46,104 nt of DNA from Magnetococcales bacterium WMHbinv6 (GCA_002753135.1 PDZV01000032.1:1-46104); one strand, 5' to 3'. Positions 20,501 through 29,672 are shown, numbered from the stretch's first letter. A program made the numbers and translations. Notes: generated from the letters alone by a model not told the origin.

Positions 20501-21296
20501 CCTCTTCGCTGAGCAGTTCCAGCTTGTTGTCTGGCAAGGCGTGCATTTCCAGTCGTTTATCTTTGGCGAAAAAAATGACGCCATAACGGTCGCTGAACAG
20601 TGCTTCGCTTTGATCGATCCAGGAGCCGACAAAGGAGAGATCGACTTTGACCGCAATCACCCCAAGAAAACGTTCCCCCTCTTTGACGGATACGGAAAAA
20701 TAGAGTCCGGGCAGATTTGAGACCCGACCAACCGCATATTGACTGCCTCTGCCACCGGTTTTGGCGGCTTGAAAATATTCCCGATCAACAAAATTGGTGC
20801 CGATGAAGCTCTCTATTTTATCGCTGTTGCTGGCGGCGATGGTATCACCGACCGTATTCATCACCCACAACACGCTGGTGGCACCCAGCGTGTTGTTGAC
20901 GGCAGCCAGCCAGCGATTGATCTCCTGCAACTGTTCGTCTTGATGCCAGCGTCGTTGTATCTCCTCTTTTGGACCTCGTTCCGCTTGACTGGCATCAACA
21001 AAACGATGCAGAGCCTGACGCAATTTTTCCTCTTTGCCGGCGATGGTGGGAATGCCGTAGAGCAGATTGACAATGCGATGGATGTTGCCGACCAGTTGTT
21101 GACTGGTGGCAGAGAGATCCTCTTGGGCATGCTGAACCACCTTTCCAGCCGAAAACTTGACGATGGCCCCGGTCAATCCCCAGGCCAGCAAGGCCCAGAG
21201 CAGCAGTGCCATGCCGGTGACCCGCCACATTTTGCCAGTGAGTGATTGCCGAAGCCATGAGGCAGATAACTGGTGATTGAGCAAGGTCATAGCCAT
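17544..21296 (-). CDS. Membrane dCache-PAS-GAF-PAS-GGDEF-EAL signalling protein
   Basis: 1250-residue c-di-GMP turnover protein. A first membrane helix (about 27-48), a periplasmic Cache-like sensor (about 55-330, with NFVDREYFQAAK and GLYFSVSVK), and a second helix (about 340-362) are followed by PAS, coiled coil, GAF with a Cys-rich insert (CNQCQQQSCPF), and a second PAS. The GGDEF domain has an intact GGDEF near residue 904 and an RxxD (RQSD) I-site upstream. The EAL domain (EALLR near 1033) keeps the metal-binding segments (NVSGRQF, ELELTES, LDDFG) and a VEGLE and QGYYFA end. Loop 6 reads FGTEYSSF and the following motif KLPRE instead of K-I-D. It lies 195 bp downstream of the hybrid kinase, on the same strand. 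Confidence 0.92.
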   Translation of the reverse strand: MAMTLLNHQLSASWLRQSLTGKMWRVTGMALLLWALLAWGLTGAIVKFSAGKVVQHAQEDLSATSQQLVGNIHRIVNLLYGIPTIAGKEEKLRQALHRFVDASQAERGPKEEIQRRWHQDEQLQEINRWLAAVNNTLGATSVLWVMNTVGDTIAASNSDKIESFIGTNFVDREYFQAAKTGGRGSQYAVGRVSNLPGLYFSVSVKEGERFLGVIAVKVDLSFVGSWIDQSEALFSDRYGVIFFAKDKRLEMHALPDNKLELLSEEARLKRYKQANIPLLAIAPWPGTVATGLHKLALNDSPPFLWQSASLPAKELTLTVIKPVAKVQSMARERLFWFALSQALGLLIAIFALARLMMRRQQQQDAQALQSSEARLATIFRSSPIGIAIISLRDHRLIEINDALANFAGYSRQTLLGQSLGDLAIWPEKEAQTHLFLPLGAGKPVPHWESPLHPANGEPLACLWSADPITVEDEPCCLVMVLDISSRKHLEESLLESKLLLEQTVALRTGELSHSLQQLQEEMQERLRLEEKATRAYQEQVAMSNLLRVALESHTLHNQLQTALQIMLSLPWLNLLDKGIILLANERGQSLRPFVTWEIAEWSENACNQCQQQSCPFQFSNATMAYQFFRAEVLCSASPCATIHVPTHLLLPLLFQEELLGVIKLFPLAGKQVGEHELSLLTDMARILAGIVSRNRTEERNRLAAKVFANTQEAILITDRHNKIIDVNPAFSHITLYSRQEALGQDPGFVKSDRHDRGFYSHMWLSLLKKGNWQGEIWDRRKDGTFYPKWLTIDTIRDDKGEISHCIGIFNDISERKLAEDQLRQMAMTDTLTGLPNRNHFLPVLEQAVKNASRNNRPLALLMFDLDRFKKVNDTLGHPAGDLLLQQVAQRVRSCLRQSDMVARLGGDEFAVIAEQQAGWRETANIAQKIVDQLAKPFDLSGEQARIAASVGIAFYPTDAADDRELLRKADTASYHAKQRGGNSFHFFSPEMEQGVAQRAQLELALLQDLQDGQFELYYQPQVNPANQRIEGVEALLRRRLSDGSLALPSQFIAVAEESGLIIPLGEWVLQTACRQGKAWLDAGMYLSKLAVNVSGRQFDHKNFPDTVADILQQSAFPAHKLELELTESYLIREINSAHKVIEALRRLGVRIVLDDFGTEYSSFGYIKHIPIDGIKLPREYSADCTNNPFRASVAWAMMAMAGELGIHVVVEGLELEEEASFFRGLSAELVQGYYFAPPMPAAEVEALLQQ

Positions 21297-21447
21297 TCCA
21301 TTTGGCTGCTGGGATGCGTTGATTCGCTGACAGGATGCCGCCAGAGCAGATCGTGTTGTCGAAAGGTGGAGACCAGACTAACAGACGATCCGTGTAAATG
21401 TACAGCAAATTATAGAATAGAATTGAATAGATAAACTGACAAACATC

Positions 21448-21479
21448 AAAAAAAATGCTCTTCTGTTTTGTGAAAAAGC
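21448..21479 (-). terminator. Possible terminator after the hybrid kinase gene
   Basis: On the minus strand a GCTTTT/AAGAGC stem (one G-T pair) with an 11-nt loop is followed by A and eight T residues. It lies 13 bp downstream of the kinase stop codon. The stem is short, so confidence is moderate. Confidence 0.5.
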
Positions 21480-21491
21480 ATAATAAAGCGG

Positions 21492-24400
21492 TTATTTTGT
21501 CAATTGTTGCAACCACTCTTGCAAAGCAGCGTGGATCGGTGCAAAGGCCTGGCGCAGAGTGCGCAATTGTTGTTCGGCTTCCCTCCAGTTGTGTGCCCGC
21601 ACCGCTTCGTGCATCGTTTTGGCGGCCTGCTGCATCTCCGGGAAAATGGTATGCAGCATGGAACCCCGGATCACATGCGACAGGGCATGCAGTTGTTCTG
21701 TTTCATTGTTTTGCAGATGGTTGTCCATGCTGGCCAGTAAATCGGGCAACTGGTCGATGATCATGCGGGCGACGGAGGGAATATCCTCTTCCGCCAGTCC
21801 AAGGGTTTGCAGGGCCTGCAGCGTGTTTTGAATGGTGGGGGGCAGTGTTGCTTCGGGTTGTGCCGGCAAGGGGGAATCGTTGGGGGGTGCCGGCAGATAG
21901 TTGTCCAATACCTGCTGCAGCGCCTGCAAGGAGAGGGGTTTGGTCAAAACCTCGTTCATGCCCGCTTCCAGGCAGGTTTGTCGATTGCCGGGGGTGGCAT
22001 CGGCGGTGATGGCGATGATCGGGATGGCCGGGCAGGCTTGTTGTTGTTCCTGCTGGCGAATGCGACGGGTGACTTGATACCCATCCATGACCGGCATTTG
22101 ACAATCGAGCAGCAGCAAATCGATATAGCCGGTTTGCAGCAGTTGCAACGCCTCTTCGCCGTTGCTGGCAGAGAGACAACGGGCGCGGTCGCAGCCCAGT
22201 TTGGCCAGCATGCCGAGCAGAATCGTGCGATTTGCCGACTGGTCGTCGGCGAGCAGAATGGTTGCCTGTCGCCAGGGGAGACTGGCAGAGGGGGCGGCGC
22301 AGACGGCGTATTCGCTCACTGTTTCTGGATGACATTTCAACAGGCGCGACAATTTATCGTGCAGCTGTTCGGCGCGAAACGGTTTGCGCAGGCAAAGGGC
22401 TTCGCCGGGCAGGGACATGGCCTGATCCACGCCCTGATCCGGTCGATCGAGCAGCAGCAGAAAGGCACAAGTCCATTCCGGGCCATGGCAGTGCATCAGT
22501 TCGGCAGGTTGGTTGGGAGTCAGCCACTGGTTGACGATGACCACCTGATACGGTTGCTGGCGGCGGTGGGCCTGTTGCAACGTTTCGCAGGCGGTGCGCC
22601 ATTCGCTGACATCTTCGCTATGCACTCCCCATCCCTGCAGCAGGTTGCGCAACATGGCCAGTTGCAGCCCATGGCTGCCGACGATCAGCATGCGGTAGCC
22701 GTTCAACGAGTCGGGACGATACAGGGTGGCGTGGCTGGCTGCTTCCTGCAATTGCACGGTAAAATAAAAAATGGAGCCGTTGGGGGCAAACGGATTGTCA
22801 TCGATACCGATTTCGCCATCCATCAAAGAGACCAGACGGCGGCAGATGGCCAGGCCCAGCCCGGTGCCACCATAGTGGTTGGCCGAACCGTGATGGGCTT
22901 GCACAAAACGTTCAAAAATCATCTCCCGATCTTTGGGCGCAATGCCGATGCCGGTGTCACGAATTTCAAACAAAAACTCGATCCGTCCCTGGCTGCGATT
23001 GACCGGTCCGCCATGAAACTCAACCAGGCCGCCCGCCGGGGTGAATTTGATGGCGTTGCCGACCAAATTGATCAAGATCTGACGCAAGCGGTTGGGGTCG
23101 CCGAGAACATCGACCGGCAACTCCTGTGGGAAAAAGCCGGTCAGCTCCACCCCTTTGGCATGGGCCAGGGGTGCCATGCTCTGGGCAATGTCGTCGAGCA
23201 ACTCGCGCAGGTTGAACTGGATGGTGTCGAGCGCCAACTGGTTGGCTTCAATTTTGGAATAGTCCAGCAGATCGTTGATCAGATAGAGCAGAATGCGACC
23301 GGCCCCCAGAGCCAGCTGTACCTGATCCAGACAGCTTTGTTCGATGGCAGAGTCGCGCAGCAACTCGAGGATACCCAACACCACGTTGAGCGGGGTGCGG
23401 ATTTCGTGGCTCATGGTGGCGAGAAAATCGCTTTTGGCCTGATTGGCGGCTTCGGCCCGCTGGCGGGCGATCTGCAGTTGGCTGATCTGGGAATGTTCGA
23501 TCAGCAGGGCCAAAACCTGGCTGACCGTATCGAGAAAATGGCTTTCAAAGCTATCGAAGGGCTCTTGCTGGTTGAGATAGAGGGTCAACACGCCCAGCGT
23601 GTGCTGTTCGCTGCGGATGGGCAGGGCATATTGTCCGATCGGGGCTGGCAGAACCATCTCCTGCAAGGGATGACAGGGTTCCGGTGCTTCGGCATAAAGC
23701 GGTTGTTGACAGGAGGCGACGCGACCACACAGACAGTGATCATAGGGTACGGTGCTGCACTCCTGGCGATGGGTTGCCGACAGGTTGGTCGAAGCGACCA
23801 GTTGCAGGGTGCGCGTGCGCGGATCCACGAAATAAATGGCCCCCTGACGCACCAGATTGAGCCAAGGCAGATCGACCAGATATTGCAACCCTCTCTGTAA
23901 CTGATCCAGCAGCGGTGCCCCTTGCAGGGCAAGATGGAGCAGACGGTTGATCGCCTGTTGTGCCTGATTGGCGCGTCGTTCCATCATCTCCGCCTGTCGC
24001 CGTTCCTGAACCTCTTTCTGCAGTTCGGCAGTGCGTCGCTGTACCTGTTGTTCCAGGGAAAAGTTGACCTGGTGAATGCGACTTTCCAGCAATTTTCGTT
24101 CGGTGATATCGGTGCAGCTGCCGGAAAAACCCATAAACAGATTGTTGCCAGCAAAACGTGGCAAGGCTGTCTCATAGATCCAGCGATATTGACCCAGTTG
24201 ATCGAGCAGACGAAACTCGATGGCGTAGGCATGTTTATGTCGAAAGGCATTGCCGGCATCGTAGAGGTATCTCTCCTGATCATCCGGGTGAATCCCCTGC
24301 AACCAGCCGTTTTCGATCTCCTCTTCCAGCAGTTTGCCGCGAAAGGAGAGCCAGGCCTTGTTGAAAAAAATACGATTATTATTCTGATTGGAAAGCCAGA

Positions 24401-25241
24401 GCAGGCCGGGGACGGAGTCGGCAATAAAGCGGAATTCATTCTTGAGAATCTCAAAATATTCCAGATTGAGTTTGCTCAAGTTGAGAAAGGTAAACACGGC
24501 CACCGCTTGTCGGCCCAGCATCTGGTTGCTGGAGGTGACGCAGAAACGGGTGTAAAGCGGGCCGTGCAACAGCGTCAACAGATAAATTTCATGGATGCGG
24601 TGGTCGGTTTTCGGGATCCAGTCCAAGGCTTTAAGCATGTCCGGGCGATTTTCTTCGTCGACAAAATCGAGAGGCGATTTGTGTAACAGCACCTCGCGGG
24701 AAAAACCGAGCATGACGCACAGGGTATCGTTGACATCGATGATCCGGCGCGTCTCCACGTCGATAATCCAGAACCCTTTCAAATCGGAGTGGATAATGTC
24801 AGAGCAGATCTCTTTGTTGCCCAGTTGCCGGGTGGCGGTAAAAAAACTGTGCGCATGGTGTTGCAGGCGGGCAATCATCTCCACTTCGTTAGGCAGTTTG
24901 ACCAGATAGTCGCTGGCTCCGGCGGCAAAGGCTTGCGCTTTGATGAATGGATCATCTTCTGCGGAAAGCATCAATATGGGAACCTGGCTGAAGGCGCGGC
25001 GACTGCGCAGTTGGCGCACCAGCGAAATGCCATCCAGATGGGGCATCATCAGATCGGTAAGAATGACGGCAGGACGAATGGTGGCAGCCAGTTTCAGAGC
25101 CTGTAACGGATCCTGGCAATAGAAAAGGTTCAGAGAAGGGGTGGATTCGACCATGCGGCGCAGGAGTCGTTCCGTGATCACTTCATCATCAATCAGCAGA
25201 ATGCGGGCAACGGGCGTGAAGGGTTTGACAGGCTCTCCCAC
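21492..25241 (-). CDS. Hybrid sensor histidine kinase (REC-PAS-GAF-HisKA-HATPase-REC-HPt)
   Basis: 1249-residue soluble phosphorelay protein. An N-terminal receiver domain has its phospho-acceptor Asp near 63 (ILTDLMMPHLDG). PAS segments and a GAF domain with Cys/His residues (YDHCLCGRVASCQQP) follow. The H-box (FLATMSHEIRTPLN) His is near 611. The ATPase has N (NLVGNAIKF), G1 (DTGIGIAP) and G2 (GGTGLGLAI) boxes. A degenerate receiver lacking the acceptor Asp precedes an intact one (Asp near 1045 in LLDCQMPVMDGY). The C-terminal HPt has SHVIRGS (His near 1189). The start is GTG at 25241, with GAGGAG 6 bp upstream; the frame is open 51 codons more. No output DNA-binding domain is present. Confidence 0.93.
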   Translation of the reverse strand: MGEPVKPFTPVARILLIDDEVITERLLRRMVESTPSLNLFYCQDPLQALKLAATIRPAVILTDLMMPHLDGISLVRQLRSRRAFSQVPILMLSAEDDPFIKAQAFAAGASDYLVKLPNEVEMIARLQHHAHSFFTATRQLGNKEICSDIIHSDLKGFWIIDVETRRIIDVNDTLCVMLGFSREVLLHKSPLDFVDEENRPDMLKALDWIPKTDHRIHEIYLLTLLHGPLYTRFCVTSSNQMLGRQAVAVFTFLNLSKLNLEYFEILKNEFRFIADSVPGLLWLSNQNNNRIFFNKAWLSFRGKLLEEEIENGWLQGIHPDDQERYLYDAGNAFRHKHAYAIEFRLLDQLGQYRWIYETALPRFAGNNLFMGFSGSCTDITERKLLESRIHQVNFSLEQQVQRRTAELQKEVQERRQAEMMERRANQAQQAINRLLHLALQGAPLLDQLQRGLQYLVDLPWLNLVRQGAIYFVDPRTRTLQLVASTNLSATHRQECSTVPYDHCLCGRVASCQQPLYAEAPEPCHPLQEMVLPAPIGQYALPIRSEQHTLGVLTLYLNQQEPFDSFESHFLDTVSQVLALLIEHSQISQLQIARQRAEAANQAKSDFLATMSHEIRTPLNVVLGILELLRDSAIEQSCLDQVQLALGAGRILLYLINDLLDYSKIEANQLALDTIQFNLRELLDDIAQSMAPLAHAKGVELTGFFPQELPVDVLGDPNRLRQILINLVGNAIKFTPAGGLVEFHGGPVNRSQGRIEFLFEIRDTGIGIAPKDREMIFERFVQAHHGSANHYGGTGLGLAICRRLVSLMDGEIGIDDNPFAPNGSIFYFTVQLQEAASHATLYRPDSLNGYRMLIVGSHGLQLAMLRNLLQGWGVHSEDVSEWRTACETLQQAHRRQQPYQVVIVNQWLTPNQPAELMHCHGPEWTCAFLLLLDRPDQGVDQAMSLPGEALCLRKPFRAEQLHDKLSRLLKCHPETVSEYAVCAAPSASLPWRQATILLADDQSANRTILLGMLAKLGCDRARCLSASNGEEALQLLQTGYIDLLLLDCQMPVMDGYQVTRRIRQQEQQQACPAIPIIAITADATPGNRQTCLEAGMNEVLTKPLSLQALQQVLDNYLPAPPNDSPLPAQPEATLPPTIQNTLQALQTLGLAEEDIPSVARMIIDQLPDLLASMDNHLQNNETEQLHALSHVIRGSMLHTIFPEMQQAAKTMHEAVRAHNWREAEQQLRTLRQAFAPIHAALQEWLQQLTK

Positions 25242-25705
25242 AGCACTCTCCTCAATAATAGACAGCCGATTGACACAATAAAGCCGGTTGTCCTGGCAGT
25301 ATATCCCTTTTGTCGCTGCATGGCAATGATTTGTTAGGGATTTTTTTAATCTATAGTTATATGCGCATATTATTTTTAATATATTTGCTGGCAAACCTCG
25401 CTAAAACAATAAATGATAATTGCGGTGTGTATACAGGTAATGGCAAAGGGTGTAAAGCCCCATGAGAATGAGTTGGAGTATGGGATATTGGACCGGAGAT
25501 TGCAGACGGAAGCACGAACACACTTTTTCGTTGACTAAGGCTGCTGGACGGCAAGGGAAGGAGAGGTCAAACCGGTGATGAGAGAGGACTGAAGCTGAGT
25601 TGTTTCCGTTATCACAAGGAGTGGTGGTGCGGAGGGGCCATATTTTTGACGTTTGCCGAAAGCATGGCAGGGCATGGAGTGGGCATTGCACGGAACAGGT
25701 GCGGG
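25242..25705. promoter_or_regulatory. Divergent control region: hybrid kinase / mshL
   Basis: 464 bp between divergent starts. The part near 25335-25420 is AT-rich and holds a perfect 12-bp palindrome, ATATGCGCATAT (25359-25370), a possible operator about 120 bp upstream of the kinase start. Nearer mshL the sequence is GC-richer and without a clear structure. I could not assign promoters. Confidence 0.4.
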
Positions 25706-27718
25706 ATGGAGATGACAGGAGGCAGCAAGCAGGCGCAAGGCGCATGGACGATCATCGGCGGAGTGATTCTGCTGTTGAGTGGTTGCGTGCTGCAACCGGG
25801 GGTGGAGAGTGGCGATCAGGTTGGGTTGGCCGCCCTGCCGGAGGCAAGCGGGCAACGACCTCTCCCTCGTGCGCAGGAGTATCGGGATGGTCATCGGGCC
25901 GAGTTGGGAACACAGGGGCGGATGAGTTCCCGGCTGCATTCGTTGCCGCGCCCGGAAGCCGTCGAGGAAACGGCTGTGGCTGCCGTGCCGAGTGGGCGGG
26001 GACGGTGGATGCCGCAGCGCATTGCCGTGCATGTGGTCCGCATGCCGGCGCGGGAATTTTTTGAAAGTCTGGTCAGTCAGGATCCCGATCTCAACATGGT
26101 GGTGCATCCGGATGTAACCGATACCATTTCGGTGGATCTGAAAAATGTGACGGTGGATGAGGTGGTGGCCTTGGTTTGCGAGATGCACCAACTGGATTGT
26201 CAACCGTTTGCCGCCCGCAGTCGCGAGGGGGTGCGGGGCTACAAAATTTTTCCCTGGCAGTTGAGTACCCGCACATATCATGTTGATTTTTTATCCGTTG
26301 TTCGTGACGGCTATTCGATGACCAGTTCTACCACCGGTAACAAAAGCGAAATTTCCATTACCAAAAACAGCAAAGAGCAAATCAGTACAACGGTGACCCC
26401 CTCGGCAGCGGGCAGCAGCATGCGCACCGAATACAAATCCGATTTTTGGAGCGATCTGGAAAACACCATTGTGGCCATTTTGCAGCTGGGGCTGGTGGTG
26501 GCCCAGGTGACCGAGGAGACCAACGAACAGGGGCGCACCAGCAAAAAAGTGATCCGCGAACGCAAAGGCCTGATCAAACCGGACAACAAGGAAAAGCAGA
26601 TCTATTTCAAAAAAAATGTCATGTATGTCAAAGAGGAAAAACATCCGGCCAGCAGCGACAAGGTGGTGGAGGGTGGAGGTATGGTCGGAGAGGCGCTGAC
26701 TGGGGAACAGAGCCTCATGCCCAATGAAAAAGGGGTGATGATCAACCGGTTGGCCGGTTTGATCACCGTACGGGCCTATCCGCGAGAACATCAGGATATT
26801 ACAGAATTTTTGCAGCAACTGCGACAACGCAGTCAACGGCAGGTGATTCTGGAGGCAAAAATTCTGGAGGTGACCCTCAATGACGGGTCTCAGTTCGGTA
26901 TCGATTGGTTGGCGATCAATCGGGGTATCGGTGGCCGCAGCACGCTCAGTTATACGGCAGCGGATGCAAGCGGATTATCGGTGTCCACCGGGTCGGGCAA
27001 TGAGGGCAGTGCCAACCGTCTGCTGCTGGCCCATCCTCCCGGATGGGGACAACCGATCAATCTGGCCTTGCGCGCCCATGACTTTATCGGGTTGGTGCGG
27101 CTATTGCAACAGCAGGGCAGAGTTCAGGTTTTATCCAGCCCGCGGGTGGCGACCGTCAATAATCAAAAGGCGGTCATCAAGGTGGGCAGCGATGAATATT
27201 TTATCACCGGCATGCACCCGGGCAGTGTCACCGGATCGGGCTCGGATCGCATTTATAATCCACCCACGCTGACCATGGAGAGCATGTTTACCGGCATCTC
27301 GCTGGATGTGACGCCGCAGGTGGGGGAAGGGGAGATGGTGACCCTGCATGTGCATCCGCTGGTAACCGAGGTGCAGGATAAAAACAAGTCATTCATTATC
27401 GACGATCGACCGCAAAATTTACCGTTGGCCTACGCCCAGATGCGTGAAGCCGACAGCATTATTCGGGTGCGCAACGGTGAGATGGCGGTGATCGGCGGTC
27501 TGATGAAAGAGCGTACCCTCAAGCGTGAAGATCGTTTGCCGCTGGTCGGGCAGTTGCCGCTGGTTGGTGGTCTGTTTGGTCGTGAAGAGAAGAGTGTGGA
27601 AAAGAGTGAACTGGTCATTTTGTTGCGCCCGATCGTGGTAGAGGGTGACGGGGATTGGCAGGAACAGGCGGAGCGGGGTCAGCAACGGGTGCAAAGCGCC
27701 TGGCAGGGCAACAGGTGA
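25706..27718 (+). CDS. mshL: MSHA outer-membrane secretin MshL
   Basis: Forms the outer-membrane pore through which the pilus passes. From the ATG at 25706, 670 residues. A lipoprotein signal peptide ends in LLLSGC (Cys near 27). N-terminal domains follow, with FFESLVSQDPDLNMVVHPDV (STN-like). The C-terminal secretin domain (about 400-655) includes VQVLSSPRVATVNNQKAVIKVG, ISLDVTPQVGEGEMVTLHVHP and the MKERTLKREDRLPLVGQLP motif. The Ser/Thr-rich stretch around 205-240 is unusual in length. It restarts the pilus locus after the 10-kb interruption. The MSHA order mshL-mshN-mshE is kept, but mshK and mshM are absent. Confidence 0.9.
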   Translation: MEMTGGSKQAQGAWTIIGGVILLLSGCVLQPGVESGDQVGLAALPEASGQRPLPRAQEYRDGHRAELGTQGRMSSRLHSLPRPEAVEETAVAAVPSGRGRWMPQRIAVHVVRMPAREFFESLVSQDPDLNMVVHPDVTDTISVDLKNVTVDEVVALVCEMHQLDCQPFAARSREGVRGYKIFPWQLSTRTYHVDFLSVVRDGYSMTSSTTGNKSEISITKNSKEQISTTVTPSAAGSSMRTEYKSDFWSDLENTIVAILQLGLVVAQVTEETNEQGRTSKKVIRERKGLIKPDNKEKQIYFKKNVMYVKEEKHPASSDKVVEGGGMVGEALTGEQSLMPNEKGVMINRLAGLITVRAYPREHQDITEFLQQLRQRSQRQVILEAKILEVTLNDGSQFGIDWLAINRGIGGRSTLSYTAADASGLSVSTGSGNEGSANRLLLAHPPGWGQPINLALRAHDFIGLVRLLQQQGRVQVLSSPRVATVNNQKAVIKVGSDEYFITGMHPGSVTGSGSDRIYNPPTLTMESMFTGISLDVTPQVGEGEMVTLHVHPLVTEVQDKNKSFIIDDRPQNLPLAYAQMREADSIIRVRNGEMAVIGGLMKERTLKREDRLPLVGQLPLVGGLFGREEKSVEKSELVILLRPIVVEGDGDWQEQAERGQQRVQSAWQGNR

Positions 27719-27767
27719 CCCCTGTTGCTGGTGCCGGATGGCAAGGAGAAGAGTGGGAGGCGTGACG

Positions 27768-29672
27768 GTGCAGAGCAGCAGCGGAAGCGAAAAAGCACAA
27801 CAGGTGACCAGGGAGAACGAACCGGTAGCGGAGGTGAGTGGCAACCGCTTGCCCCGTTCCTGGCCCTGTTTGAGTGGCTGGGGAGTGGCGTTGACGGTAT
27901 CGCTGCTCTCGATTCCGGCATGGCGGGATTATTGGCATCCGGAACAGAGTTCCTTGACGGTGCGCATGGATTTGCCCAGCAGGCCGGAAGGGAACGGGGC
28001 TGCCCTGCCAGTGGTGGTGTCGGCAAACCAGGAGGTGGCAAAAGAGCAAACCGTTGCCGGACAAGAGCCGACAAATAAGTCAGCAGCTGTTGCACCGCTG
28101 TCTGGTACAGCAGTTGCGGTACCGGCGGCGATCAGCGCGGCGCAGGCAGAGGAAAAACCTGTCAAAGCACCTGCTGCTGCAGAGGAACGTCAGGAGATAA
28201 AAGCGGTTGTTGTCGCCGCAGCGACGAGCGAAGCGACAGATGTCTTTGAACCAGCCCGCCGCTCCACTTCGGTGCAGGTGGTCGATCCCTCCATGCTGAT
28301 GGAGAGCAGCAGTGATTTGGGGGTGGTGCAAAAGAGCGAACAGACGCCGGAGCCGGTCAAGGCAGCCGAAACGGTCAAAGAGCCGGAGCCGGTCAAGGCA
28401 GCCGAAACGGTCAAAGAGCCGGAGCCGGTCAAGGTTGAAGCAGTCAAAGCGCCAGAGTCGGTGAAAGCAGCCGAAACAGTCAAAGCACCAGAAGCGGTCA
28501 CGGCGACGGAAGAGAGAGAGGAAGCAGAGGCGACTGAGACGGCGACACCGGAGGCACAGTCGTCCCGTTCGGCGCAGACGGAAAAAGGGATGGATTCCGT
28601 CTTCCATGCCGGACGCAAGGCAGAGCCGATACCGTTGGATTTTCATTTTGCCATTCAAGTCGGTTCGTTTCAGGAGCGACACGGGGCGTTGCAACGGGCG
28701 GCAGAGCTGCGCCGCAAGGGCTATGACGCCTACGTTCAGGAGTCACTGGACAAGCGCAACAACAAGCAGGTTTGGCAGAGTGTGCGCATCGGTCGTTTTC
28801 AGGATCGCAAAACGGCTCAGAATGCCATGGAGATGTTGCGACGCAAGGAGCCATCCATGGCGGCCTTCATTGCCAGCAACGACTCTTATGTCGCGGACGG
28901 GGGTAAAGACAAAGGGGGGAGCGGGGCGGAATCCCTGTTGATCAGCCGCACGGCGGCGCAGCAGGCAAAAGAGGGAACGGCAGTCGGGGCGAGTCGCCAG
29001 GTGGTGGAGGAAAACAAGGTTTCAGGCGGACAGGAGGCGGCTTCGGCGGAGGAAAAAGCCAATCCGACGGTGGCTGTGGCAACTCCTGAGATTACACCGA
29101 CCGTCGCCGAGCGCAAGCAGACCGTTCGCCCGGAAGTGACCGAGGCTGTACCGACCCGTAAAGCTGCCGAGAGAGGGATGAACGGGGAGAAAGAGGCGGC
29201 GGAACATCTGTTTCAGCAATCCCTGGCCTTTCGCAACAACCGGGATCTGGAGCAGGAGGAGCAGTTGTTGCGGCATGCCTTGCAGAAAGATGGCACCCAT
29301 ACCCTGGCACGCAACCGTTTGGCGCGCATTCTGGTCGAGAGCAAACGGGTAGAAGAGGGGTTGCGCCTGTTACAGTTGGCGGTGCAGGGACGTTCGCCGA
29401 CCGTATTGGCCAGCGAAGATGCCAATCTGGCCGCTTTTCTGGCGGCCTTGTACCAGAGGCAGGAGGCGCATCAACAAGCGGTGGATCTGTATGAATCTTT
29501 GTTGCGGCACCATCCGGATAAAGGCATTTGGCGCATGGGGCTGGCCATCTCCCTGGAGAAGATGGGGCGCAAAGATCCCGCCTTGGCGGCCTATCGGCAA
29601 GCATTGGCTGACAGCGATTTAAGTGCCAATTTGCGCCGTTTTGTACAAGGCCGTATTGAACAGTTGCCGTAA
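27768..29672 (+). CDS. mshN: MshN-like protein with SPOR domain and TPRs
   Basis: About 634 residues from a GTG at 27768, preceded by GGGAGG 7 bp upstream (start uncertain; other in-frame starts lie up to 41 codons upstream). One membrane helix lies near residues 35-50. A long Ala/Glu/Val/Lys-rich periplasmic linker contains 12-residue repeats of the type PEPVKAAETVKE. A SPOR-like peptidoglycan-binding domain follows (about 294-370, HFAIQVGSFQERHGALQRA and VRIGRFQDRKTAQNAM). C-terminal TPR helices (about 480-630) match the MshN type. Position between mshL and mshE supports the call; the SPOR domain is unusual for MshN. Confidence 0.75.
   Translation: MQSSSGSEKAQQVTRENEPVAEVSGNRLPRSWPCLSGWGVALTVSLLSIPAWRDYWHPEQSSLTVRMDLPSRPEGNGAALPVVVSANQEVAKEQTVAGQEPTNKSAAVAPLSGTAVAVPAAISAAQAEEKPVKAPAAAEERQEIKAVVVAAATSEATDVFEPARRSTSVQVVDPSMLMESSSDLGVVQKSEQTPEPVKAAETVKEPEPVKAAETVKEPEPVKVEAVKAPESVKAAETVKAPEAVTATEEREEAEATETATPEAQSSRSAQTEKGMDSVFHAGRKAEPIPLDFHFAIQVGSFQERHGALQRAAELRRKGYDAYVQESLDKRNNKQVWQSVRIGRFQDRKTAQNAMEMLRRKEPSMAAFIASNDSYVADGGKDKGGSGAESLLISRTAAQQAKEGTAVGASRQVVEENKVSGGQEAASAEEKANPTVAVATPEITPTVAERKQTVRPEVTEAVPTRKAAERGMNGEKEAAEHLFQQSLAFRNNRDLEQEEQLLRHALQKDGTHTLARNRLARILVESKRVEEGLRLLQLAVQGRSPTVLASEDANLAAFLAALYQRQEAHQQAVDLYESLLRHHPDKGIWRMGLAISLEKMGRKDPALAAYRQALADSDLSANLRRFVQGRIEQLP
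28350..28502. repeat. 36-bp tandem repeats inside mshN
   Basis: Two perfect 36-bp copies (28350-28385 and 28386-28421) starting GAGCCGGTCAAGGCAGCC, followed by degenerate copies to about 28502. They encode EPVKAAETVKEP-type repeats in the periplasmic linker and could vary in number by slippage. Confidence 0.85.

Noticed and set aside
21807-23900. 697-codon open frame on the plus strand inside the hybrid kinase gene
   Set aside because: The kinase motifs on the minus strand are unmistakable; the plus frame is open only because stop-complement codons are rare there.
25430-25490. GGCAAAGGGTGTAAAGCCCC resembling part of a c-di-GMP-I (GEMM) riboswitch upstream of mshL
   Set aside because: Only one of the conserved blocks is present and I could not form the paired three-way fold; the resemblance is superficial.
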